Under the pieces are notes generated by a model. It worked only from the letters and a program-made list of their open reading frames with translations. It ran no database searches and was not told where the DNA came from. 6,586 bases of DNA from Synergistaceae bacterium (GTDB lineage: Bacteria; Synergistota; Synergistia; Synergistales; Aminobacteriaceae), in NCBI GenBank assembly GCA_031289165.1, contig JAITPZ010000235.1:1-6586 (forward strand), read 5' to 3'. The position numbers were made by a program, and so were the translations under genes. Of the stretch, positions 1 through 4,987 are shown in pieces; position 1 is the first letter of the stretch; every line of letters starts with the position of its first letter.

Positions 1-9
1 ATAATCCAT
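1..9 (-). CDS. Possible 5' end of a gene leaving the window on the left
   Basis: On the minus strand an ATG lies at 9-7, followed by GAT TAT (Met-Asp-Tyr) before the window ends. A purine-rich GGAGGGAG sequence sits about 8 bases upstream (minus strand, around 18-25) and could be its ribosome binding site. A good promoter lies a little further upstream (41-68). Only three codons are visible, so no product can be named. The call rests on the promoter, ribosome binding site and start codon occurring in the right order and spacing. It could be coincidence. Confidence 0.35.
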
Positions 10-40
10 CCAAAACTCTCCCTCCGTCTCTCTGATGTCG

Positions 41-68
41 ATTATAGACGCACGCGCCGGAGCGTCAT
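41..68 (-). promoter_or_regulatory. Sigma-70-type promoter for the gene at the left edge
   Basis: Reading the minus strand, a -35-like ATGACG (63-68, four of six consensus positions) is followed by a 16-base spacer and a perfect TATAAT -10 box (41-46). Transcription would start near position 34 and give a leader of about 25 bases before the ATG at 9. The exact -10 box in otherwise GC-rich DNA makes this one of the better promoters in the window. Confidence 0.5.
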
Positions 69-97
69 GGTCAGATTGCCGTATTCAGACGGCGGGA

Positions 98-121
98 AAG
101 CTGAATTTCCGGTCTCAGCTT
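98..121 (-). terminator. Weak hairpin after the nitroreductase gene
   Basis: A 7-bp inverted repeat (AAGCTGA at 98-104, TCAGCTT at 115-121, 10-base loop) begins 35 bases past the nitroreductase stop. On the minus strand it is followed only by TTCCCGC, not by a real U-tract. At best it is a weak intrinsic terminator that would separate the nitroreductase transcript from the promoter at 41-68. Confidence 0.25.
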
Positions 122-155
122 CGCCCGGCAGGATAATGAAGGGTGGAGAGGGGCG

Positions 156-716
156 TCACTCCAGCCAGGCCACCGTCCCCTCGCGCCGCTTCGCGCGCTC
201 TTCGGGGATTCCGTCCGGATGGCCCAGCGTCAGCGCGAAAAGCGGCTCGTACCCGTCCGGCGCCATGAAGGCGGGCTCGCGCTCGAACAGGTAGCGCACC
301 AGCCCTATCCAGCAGCCTCCCAGCCCGATGGAGACGGCGGCGAGCAGCATGTTCTGAATCGCCGCGCTGCAGTCCGCGAGGGCCGAGAGGTGCCGCCCCG
401 TCCGGCGCAGAACCTTTTCGCCGCAGACCAGAATGACGACCGGCGCATCGAAGAACACGCGATAATGGGGGGCCTTTCCCATTGCCTCTATCCGCTCGAT
501 GCCCGATTCCGCCATGGCCGCCCGCGCGCGAGCGTCGAAGTCCCCGATGACGCGTCCGTCGGTGATGACGGTGAAGTGCCAGGGCTCGGCGCTCCCTCCC
601 GTGGGCGCGTAAAGCGCCGCCTGCAGCACGGTCTCGATGTCCTCCCTCCCGACGGGGTCCGCTTTGTACCGTCGAACGCTCCGTCGTTCCATAATGGTGC
701 GCAAAACCTCATTCAT
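156..716 (-). CDS. Nitroreductase-family FMN oxidoreductase
   Basis: A 186-residue protein of the nitroreductase fold, a cytoplasmic flavoenzyme family that uses FMN and NAD(P)H to reduce nitro groups, quinones, enones or other acceptors. Seen in sequence: the N-terminal RRSVRRY motif (residues 11-17) that contacts FMN phosphate, the APTGGSAEPWHF segment (38-48), the helix CSAAIQNMLLAAVSIGLGG (116-134) followed by CWIG, and the closing ALTLGHPDG strand (161-169). About 186 residues is normal for the short single-domain class. The ATG at 716 is chosen over one at 788 because homology begins there and a GGGAGGT ribosome binding site lies about 7 bases upstream. The upstream ATG would add 24 residues unlike the family. 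It lies downstream of the amidotransferase on the same strand, with a decayed coding stretch ending 19 bases before its start. The substrate cannot be inferred. Confidence 0.93.
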   Translation of the reverse strand: MNEVLRTIMERRSVRRYKADPVGREDIETVLQAALYAPTGGSAEPWHFTVITDGRVIGDFDARARAAMAESGIERIEAMGKAPHYRVFFDAPVVILVCGEKVLRRTGRHLSALADCSAAIQNMLLAAVSIGLGGCWIGLVRYLFEREPAFMAPDGYEPLFALTLGHPDGIPEERAKRREGTVAWLE

Positions 717-735
717 CCGCGATACCTCCCTGATT

Positions 736-909
736 TCAGAATGTAACCGTGCGGTTCTCTCCGTGAAGCTCGGTCGGGTCTGCTGCACGGGTCATATCAG
801 TCATATTATCCATGGCTATATTCAGGGATCCCGTCTCCTGAACGACCGCGATGCGGACGCCGACGGGGAGCGTCTCGAGATCGACTTCGAACGCCGGGCC
901 GCGGAGACT
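736..909 (-). pseudogene. Coding-like 3' remnant of an unidentified gene
   Basis: On the minus strand one frame reads ...RGPAFEVDLETLPVGVRI... and then AVVQETGSLNIAM..., ending in TGA at 738-736, only 19 bases before the nitroreductase ATG. From about 909 to 830 the third codon position is almost always G or C, as in the real genes here, and the protein alternates hydrophobic and polar residues plausibly. The frame is open back to a stop at 1135 but has no ATG, GTG or TTG start until an ATG at 813, and above about 950 it overlaps the amidotransferase. I do not recognise the family. The simplest reading is the C-terminal end of a gene whose 5' part was deleted when the amidotransferase gene came to lie next to it. 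Chance coding-like sequence remains possible. Confidence 0.35.
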
Positions 910-950
910 GGGAGGCTCCCAAAGACGCGTTCCGTCCTGCTTCCGACTCT

Positions 951-1628
951 TCAGGCCCCTGGCCTGGACTCCAGAAAGCGGCGCATCATCGTGACGACGA
1001 AGCCCGTATCCCGCGGAGGAACGCCCCCCTGAACCTCGTCGGGGGAACAGTGCGCGCCCCTCAGCAGCTGAATGCCCTGCGTCACCCCGATCTCGAAGTG
1101 GGGCTGAGCGCCCCAGACCGGAAGGTCCCGAACTTTAAACCCCTGAATGCCGCATTCGTCGGAGGACGCCAGCACCTGCCCGCCGTCGGGCGGCACGAAG
1201 GCCACCTCGTCGTAGTGGAAAAGAAAAGCCCACTGCGTCTCTCCCTTCCTGCCCCAGAGGGGATCGTCGGCCCCGACGCGAATTTCCTTCCACCCCACCT
1301 CCCCTTTGGGGCGCACCCGGACGGCGTCGCGGCCGAACAGGGTCTTCGCGATCAGCTGGTGTCCAAAACAACTGCCGAGAAGGGGTATTTTTTCGGCGAC
1401 GACCGCGCGAACGAAGCCCTCTTCCTCCAGCATCCATGCCTCTTCATCGAGCGTACAGCTCTCCGAGCCGGAGAGAATCACGTGAGAATAATCTCTCGGG
1501 TCGAGCCCGGAAAGTCCCCCCCGAGTGGCGTCCACGCAATGAAAGTCCTCCGGAAAAAGCGGTTTCCAGTGCTCCAGAGGGGAATAAATTTCGGATTCTC
1601 CGGAGTTGTCCACAAACAAAAGACGCAT
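951..1628 (-). CDS. Class I (type 1) glutamine amidotransferase
   Basis: A 225-residue stand-alone class I glutamine amidotransferase domain, of the family that includes the glutaminase half of GMP synthase. Such domains hydrolyse glutamine (or a gamma-glutamyl compound) through a Cys-His-Glu triad and usually pass ammonia to a partner. Seen here: the nucleophile elbow LLGSCFGHQL with Cys87, the oxyanion-side strand HVILSGSES (49-57), and GAQPHFE with His177 and Glu179, so the triad is complete. There is no synthetase domain. The start at 1628 (MRLLFVDNSGE) is preferred because a GGGAGGTG ribosome binding site lies 5-6 bases upstream and family similarity begins there. An ATG at 1721 would add 31 unlikely residues. 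A promoter candidate lies at 1753-1781. The downstream neighbour is the nitroreductase. The real substrate is unknown, and it could act on a gamma-glutamyl metabolite instead of free glutamine. Confidence 0.9.
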   Translation of the reverse strand: MRLLFVDNSGESEIYSPLEHWKPLFPEDFHCVDATRGGLSGLDPRDYSHVILSGSESCTLDEEAWMLEEEGFVRAVVAEKIPLLGSCFGHQLIAKTLFGRDAVRVRPKGEVGWKEIRVGADDPLWGRKGETQWAFLFHYDEVAFVPPDGGQVLASSDECGIQGFKVRDLPVWGAQPHFEIGVTQGIQLLRGAHCSPDEVQGGVPPRDTGFVVTMMRRFLESRPGA

Positions 1629-1752
1629 AAACCCACCTCCCTGCGAAAAAATCCGCGCCCCGCAAAAACCCGGCCGCGACGAATACCGTGTCAGCCACAT
1701 ATTTCGTTTTGTAATGAGCAATTTTAATCTGAAAAATCGGATTTACAGAAAG

Positions 1753-1781
1753 AGAATATTACACCATCCGGGATACGTAAA
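1753..1781 (-). promoter_or_regulatory. Candidate promoter of the amidotransferase-nitroreductase unit
   Basis: On the minus strand TTTACG (1776-1781) is followed by a 17-base spacer and TATTCT (1753-1758). Each box matches four of six sigma-70 consensus positions with ideal spacing. It lies just past the sdaA terminator and would give a leader of about 118 bases before the amidotransferase ATG. I see no riboswitch fold in that leader. Other AT-rich hexamers nearby could serve instead. Confidence 0.4.
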
Positions 1782-1800
1782 GTCATAATACTCAAAGGGG

Positions 1801-1841
1801 AAAAACAGCCGCCGGAAGGCCGGGCGACCGACCTTCGGCGC
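1801..1841 (-). terminator. Intrinsic terminator of sdaA
   Basis: It begins right after the sdaA stop. On the minus strand CGCCGAAGGTCGG (1840-1828) pairs with CCGGCCTTCCGGCG (1823-1810) around a short TCGC loop, with one bulged base and a G-U pair. This GC-rich stem is followed by GCTG and then a run of five T (1805-1801). This is a convincing Rho-independent terminator that isolates sdaA from the amidotransferase downstream. Confidence 0.85.
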
Positions 1842-1842
1842 T

Positions 1843-3216
1843 TCAGCAGCGGAGCATGGCGGCGAGGCCGCCTTTGGACGTCTCGCGGTACTTCGCGTTC
1901 ATGTCTCTGCCCGTCTGGTACATGGTCGCGATGATCTCGTCCAGCGACACGCGCGGAGGGTTGACCCGCCTCAGGGCCATGCGGGCGCAGTTGATCGACT
2001 TGACCGCGGCGATCGCGTTGCGCTCGATGCAGGGAACCTGCACCAGGCCGCCCACGGGGTCGCAGGTGAGTCCGAGGTTGTGCTCCATCGCGATTTCCGC
2101 GGCTCCCGCGACCAGCACGGGGCTTCCTCCCCACAGCTCGACCAGCCCTGCGGCGGCCATGGAGGAAGCGACGCCGACCTCGCCCTGGCATCCGACCTCC
2201 GCCCCCGCGATGGACGCGTTCGTCCTGAAAAGGTATCCCACGGCCCCGGCGGCCATGAAGAAACGCAGCAGGGCCTCCGTCGTCAGGGGCGCGACGAAGC
2301 GGTCATAGTACGCGAGGACCGCGGGGACGACGCCGCAGGACCCGTTGGTCGGCGCCGTCACCACGCGCCCGCCGATCGCGTTTTCCTCGCTGACGGCGAG
2401 GGCGAACATGTTCACCCAGTCGATGACCTTCATCGGGTCGTCGGTGCAGCGGTCCGTCGCCTCCAGAAAGTGGCGCAGCGGCGCGGCGCGCCTCATGATC
2501 CGGAGCCCCCCCGGCAGCATGCCCTCCGTCCTCATGCCGCGCTCCATCGTCGCGCGCATGACGTCCCACACCCGGGTGAAGTATTCCTCGATCTCCCCGC
2601 GGCCGTGCAGCGCCAGCTCGTTTTCCATAACGAGCGCGGATATCGAGAGCCCCGCGGCCTCGCAGCGCGCCAGAAGCTCATCTCCGGAGCCGAAGGGGTA
2701 AGGGACGCTCGCGGCCGCGCCGCCGCCCGCCTCCTGTCCGAAATGGGCGGCGTCCACGATAAAACCGCCCCCCGTCGAGTAGTAAGTGTTGGAGTACACC
2801 TCTTCGTCGCCCGAGAACGCGTGGAGAACGAGCCCGTTTTCGTGGAGGGGCAGGTTTCCCGCGTTGAAGCGAACTCCGTCCCGCAAAAAGTCCACCTCCC
2901 GGCACGCGCCCTTCCCGCTCTTCAGCGTAAGACGCTCCGTTTCGCGAACCGCCGCCAGAAAGTCGGGCATGGCGTCGATATCGACCGTCTCGGGCAGGCT
3001 CCCCGCCAGCCCCATGATGATGGCGTTGTCCGTGCAATGCCCCCTGCCCGTCAGGGACAGCGACCCGTACACGTCCGCGGCCGCGCGGGCGACGGACTTC
3101 AGCAGATCCCGCTCCTCCAGCTCGTCCACAAACCGCCGGCCGGCCTTCATCGGCCCCATCGTGTGGGAGCTGGACGGCCCGACGCCAATTCTGAAAATAT
3201 CGAACATGCTTATCAT
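1843..3216 (-). CDS. sdaA: L-serine dehydratase (L-serine ammonia-lyase), iron-sulfur, single-chain
   Basis: A 457-residue cytoplasmic [4Fe-4S] enzyme that deaminates L-serine to pyruvate and ammonia. The N-terminal beta domain opens with MISMFDIFRIGVGPSSSHT, including the GPSSSHTMGPMKAG signature (13-26). The catalytic alpha domain carries TAPTNGSCGVVPAV (287-300) and the cluster cysteines Cys343 (VGCQGEVG), Cys385 (LTCDPVGG) and Cys396 (VQVPCIERN). The chain ends in a cysteine (Cys457), the position known in the Legionella enzyme to act as fourth cluster ligand in a tail-in-mouth arrangement. Length matches the E. coli-type single-chain class, in contrast to the two-subunit Firmicute form. 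The start at 3216 is preferred because GGGGGAA lies about 7 bases upstream and E. coli SdaA begins likewise. The ATG at 3231 has no ribosome binding site. It stands alone, divergent from the HU gene, with its own terminator. It likely supports serine fermentation. Confidence 0.97.
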   Translation of the reverse strand: MISMFDIFRIGVGPSSSHTMGPMKAGRRFVDELEERDLLKSVARAAADVYGSLSLTGRGHCTDNAIIMGLAGSLPETVDIDAMPDFLAAVRETERLTLKSGKGACREVDFLRDGVRFNAGNLPLHENGLVLHAFSGDEEVYSNTYYSTGGGFIVDAAHFGQEAGGGAAASVPYPFGSGDELLARCEAAGLSISALVMENELALHGRGEIEEYFTRVWDVMRATMERGMRTEGMLPGGLRIMRRAAPLRHFLEATDRCTDDPMKVIDWVNMFALAVSEENAIGGRVVTAPTNGSCGVVPAVLAYYDRFVAPLTTEALLRFFMAAGAVGYLFRTNASIAGAEVGCQGEVGVASSMAAAGLVELWGGSPVLVAGAAEIAMEHNLGLTCDPVGGLVQVPCIERNAIAAVKSINCARMALRRVNPPRVSLDEIIATMYQTGRDMNAKYRETSKGGLAAMLRC

Positions 3217-3312
3217 GAAACGTTCCCCCATATAAAGTTTACTGAAAATTTCAACCCCTCGATTGCCTGATTCCGGCCGTTTGCGCGTCGTCTGAAAATT
3301 CTTCCGAGAAAT

Positions 3313-3347
3313 TTTATAGTAGCTTACACCATCGCATTTACTGTCAA
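3313..3347 (-). promoter_or_regulatory. Candidate sdaA promoter with unusual spacing
   Basis: On the minus strand there is a perfect TTGACA (3342-3347) and, downstream, TATAAA (3313-3318), but the spacer is 23 bases. An alternative -10, TACTAT (3316-3321), gives a 20-base spacer. No normally spaced pair was found in the region. The promoter may need an activator that twists or bends the DNA, or the true boxes may be others. The leader would be roughly 90-100 bases. Confidence 0.3.
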
Positions 3348-3366
3348 TGTAAAAACGCAGGTTTAC
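3337..3366. promoter_or_regulatory. TTTAC/GTAAA half-sites, possible operator
   Basis: Three alternating half-sites occur: TTTAC (3337-3341), GTAAA (3349-3353) and TTTAC (3362-3366), at start-to-start spacings of 12 and 13 bases. The first two form an inverted repeat with a 7-base centre that contains the TTGACA box of the sdaA promoter candidate. A regulator bound here would directly affect sdaA transcription. No regulator family is recognised from the motif. Confidence 0.3.
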
Positions 3367-3367
3367 A

Positions 3368-3406
3368 TGAATCTTAAGAATTAAAGAATGTGAGTCTTAA
3401 GAATTA
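3368..3406. repeat. 16-bp direct repeat with palindromic core in the sdaA/HU divergent region
   Basis: TGAATCTTAAGAATTA (3368-3383) recurs as TGAGTCTTAAGAATTA (3391-3406), 15 of 16 bases identical, exactly 23 bp apart start to start, or about two helical turns. The core TCTTAAGA is a perfect palindrome. The copies lie upstream of both divergent genes, close to the candidate sdaA -35 box. The arrangement looks like a pair of operator sites on the same DNA face. The regulator is not identifiable. Confidence 0.5.
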
Positions 3407-3454
3407 TTTTATACTAAAATACTCAAAATCTTCGCTAATAACCGGAAAAGGGGC

Positions 3455-3482
3455 TTGCATATTTTGTAATGGCTGTTAGAAT
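3455..3482 (+). promoter_or_regulatory. Extended -10 promoter of the HU gene
   Basis: TTGCAT (3455-3460) is followed by a 16-base spacer and TAGAAT (3477-3482). TG at 3474-3475 precedes the -10 box by one base, giving an extended -10 element (TGTTAGAAT). Transcription would start near 3489 and give a leader of about 26 bases with the ribosome binding site GGAGGTG (3502-3508). The poor -35 box is offset by the extended -10. Confidence 0.65.
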
Positions 3483-3514
3483 GCAGGAAAAATCTTAGCT
3501 TGGAGGTGTAAGTT

Positions 3515-3823
3515 GTGACAAAGGCTGAACTTATTGATGGTATCGCCGAGGGTCTGGGAGTAAAAAAGAAGGACGTAACACCGGTTGTGGTGGAGGTTTT
3601 CAAGTCTATCGAGAACGCTCTTGCCAAAGGGGAGAAGTGCACTTTTGTCGGGTTCGGCGTTTTTGAGGTGAAGGATCGCGCCGCGCGCGAGGGGCGCAAT
3701 CCCCAGGATCCGTCGAAAATCGTGAAGATTCCCGCGAAGAAGGTTCCTATCTTCCGTCCCGGCAAGGATCTCAAGGAAAAGGTTCTTAAGATAAAGGTGA
3801 AGGGCGCCGGCAGAAAGAAGTAA
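3515..3823 (+). CDS. hup: HU-family nucleoid DNA-binding protein
   Basis: A 102-residue HU/IHF-family protein that dimerises, bends DNA and compacts the nucleoid. Seen: the helical dimerisation half (MTKAELIDGIAEGLGVKKKD, residues 1-20, then VVEVFKSIENALAKGEK), the family signature GFGVFEVKDRAAREGRNPQ (46-64) with the DNA-intercalating proline Pro63 at the arm tip, and IPAKKVPIFRPGKDLKEKV (72-90). Typical HU is about 90 residues. This one has a few extra arm residues (DPSKIV in place of the usual shorter turn) and a basic tail (KIKVKGAGRKK). The start is a GTG at 3515 with a strong GGAGGTG ribosome binding site 6 bases upstream. It has its own promoter and terminator, so it is monocistronic. 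HU rather than IHF is favoured by a single stand-alone gene, but sequence alone cannot exclude specialised binding. Confidence 0.96.
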   Translation: MTKAELIDGIAEGLGVKKKDVTPVVVEVFKSIENALAKGEKCTFVGFGVFEVKDRAAREGRNPQDPSKIVKIPAKKVPIFRPGKDLKEKVLKIKVKGAGRKK

Positions 3824-3847
3824 ACCCGTACGGCCCGTGTGTTTTTG

Positions 3848-3876
3848 AAGGCGGCCCCTCGCGGCGCCGCTTTTTT
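3848..3876 (+). terminator. Intrinsic terminator of the HU gene
   Basis: AAGGCGGC (3848-3855) pairs with GCCGCTTT (3866-3873) around a 10-base loop, including one G-U pair, and the run of six T is at 3871-3876. The hairpin begins 24 bases after the HU stop codon. It is a strong Rho-independent terminator. Confidence 0.85.
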
Positions 3877-3998
3877 GTTGCGCTTTTGCCCTGCCTCCGC
3901 GCCGCCGCTCGAGGCTCGCCGGAAAGCGCGGGGCGAGAATCGCGCGACCCTGCCGCGCGAAATAACCCGGAGCATGAGAAGGCCGGAAATATTGAGGG

Positions 3999-4004
3999 TA
4001 TAAT
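3999..4004 (+). promoter_or_regulatory. Perfect -10 box upstream of the DUF2156 gene
   Basis: TATAAT at 3999-4004 would start transcription near 4011, leaving a leader of about 60 bases before the ATG at 4071. No good -35 box lies at 16-18 bases upstream (GAGAAG or similar). The region 3877-3998 is otherwise GC-rich and shows nothing recognisable. Because the HU terminator lies between, the DUF2156 gene probably needs its own promoter, and this is the best candidate. Confidence 0.4.
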
Positions 4005-4070
4005 AGCAGCATAAAATTTGACGGTTCTGTAAGTTTGAAATTCGACAGCAGGAAGGATGAATTTCGCATA

Positions 4071-4961
4071 ATGTTGTCTTTTGCTCCACTGACTCTCGCC
4101 GACCGGGAGCGCTATTCCTCCCTTTTCGCCAGAACTCCGGAAAAATGCTCGGAGTATTCTTTTTTCGCCCTCTGGGGCTGGAACGAATCCGACCCCGTGG
4201 AGCTGGCGTGGACCCCGGATCTCTGCTGGATACGCTCCCACGGGCATCGGGAGGGGCTGCTCGCCCCCGTGGGCGACTGGGACGCCGTCGACTGGGAGGA
4301 TGCCTTCGAGCGGGTCGTGAGGCCGGAGGGAGGACTGCTGGACGTTCCCGAGTCCCTCGCCGGGCGCTTTCCGGAAAAGCTGAAGGAGCGGCTCCGCTTC
4401 GTGGAGCTGCGGAACGAGTGGGAGTACGTTTATCTGGTGGAGGCGCTCGCGACGCTGAAGGGGCGAAAGTACGACCACAAGCGGACCCACGTCAGGTCCT
4501 TCGTCGACAACTGCAACTGGGAGTACGTCCCCCTTCTGCCGGCGGACTTTCAGGAGCTTCTGGCCTTCCAGTCCGCCTGGTGCGCCCGCCGCAACTGCGG
4601 GGAGAACCCCCTGCTCTGCGCGGAGGACCAGGCCATACGCCGGGGAATCGAGCTGTGGGAACAGCTCCCCCTGAGCGGCGCGCTGCTGCGGGTGGACGGC
4701 CGGGTCGTCGCCTACACGATCGCGGAGGAGCTGTCCCCCGACACGATCGACATTCGCTTCGAAAAGGCCGACAACGAGCACGCCGGCGTTTATCAGGCCC
4801 TGAACCGCCTGTTTCTGGAGCGGCAGGGGAGGGACTATCACTGGGTCAACCGCGAGGAGGACATGGGCAACACCGGCCTCCGGGACGCCAAGCTCTCCTA
4901 CCACCCCGACCGCTTCGTCAAAAAATTCGAGGTCGCCTTCGCGGAACAGGGGACCGGTTAA
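4071..4961 (+). CDS. DUF2156-family protein (MprF C-terminal-like, GNAT-related)
   Basis: A 296-residue soluble protein of the DUF2156 family, related to the catalytic domain of phosphatidylglycerol lysyltransferase (MprF) and built on GNAT-like folds. The reaction of stand-alone members is not established. Family marks: N-terminal MLSFAPLTLADRERY with SEYSFFALWGW (27-37), the central YLVEALATLKGRKYDHKR (121-138) that in relatives reads LxGkkyhkKRN, and the C-terminal VNREEDMGNTGLRDAKLSYH (259-278). No membrane segments are seen, unlike full MprF. The ATG at 4071 is chosen because family similarity begins there. A TTG at 4035 in the same frame would add 12 residues but has no ribosome binding site. 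The nearest purine run (AGGAAGG, 4050-4056) is unusually far, 14 bases, from the ATG. A five-codon mini-frame (ATG 4057 to TAA 4069-4071) ends overlapping this ATG. The gene stands alone between the HU terminator and a convergent gene. Confidence 0.88.
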   Translation: MLSFAPLTLADRERYSSLFARTPEKCSEYSFFALWGWNESDPVELAWTPDLCWIRSHGHREGLLAPVGDWDAVDWEDAFERVVRPEGGLLDVPESLAGRFPEKLKERLRFVELRNEWEYVYLVEALATLKGRKYDHKRTHVRSFVDNCNWEYVPLLPADFQELLAFQSAWCARRNCGENPLLCAEDQAIRRGIELWEQLPLSGALLRVDGRVVAYTIAEELSPDTIDIRFEKADNEHAGVYQALNRLFLERQGRDYHWVNREEDMGNTGLRDAKLSYHPDRFVKKFEVAFAEQGTG

Positions 4962-4987
4962 GCTCCGATCGTCAGGGGCCGACGACT

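Noticed and set aside
67..294. Plus-strand open frame of 75 codons
   Set aside because: Runs antisense over the nitroreductase 3' end and has low-complexity Ser/Gly/Arg content. It has no family features and no ribosome binding site.
637..1032. Plus-strand open frame of 131 codons over the gap between two minus-strand genes
   Set aside because: It overlaps the 5' end of the nitroreductase and the 3' end of the amidotransferase in antisense. The coding signal in the gap lies on the minus strand, and the plus-strand protein has no recognisable domain.
1702..1714. 13-base sequence TTTCGTTTTGTAA shared with 6099-6111, upstream of the amidotransferase and racemase-family genes
   Set aside because: About one 13-base match is expected by chance in a window of this size counting both strands. 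The positions relative to the two start codons differ, so I do not claim a shared operator.
1629..1745. Leader of the amidotransferase gene as a riboswitch
   Set aside because: About 118 bases long with GC patches and T-runs, but no stable multi-stem fold or known aptamer motif could be traced.
2080..3270. 396-codon plus-strand frame opposite sdaA
   Set aside because: It is an antisense shadow caused by GC-rich third positions in sdaA. The His/Arg/Gly/Pro-rich translation resembles no protein, and sdaA is unambiguous.
3409..4089. Minus-strand frames opposite the HU gene
   Set aside because: HU is certain on the plus strand, and these frames read through its promoter and terminator.
3786..4904. 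372-codon minus-strand frame opposite the DUF2156 gene
   Set aside because: Antisense shadow. It crosses the HU terminator and has no domain features.
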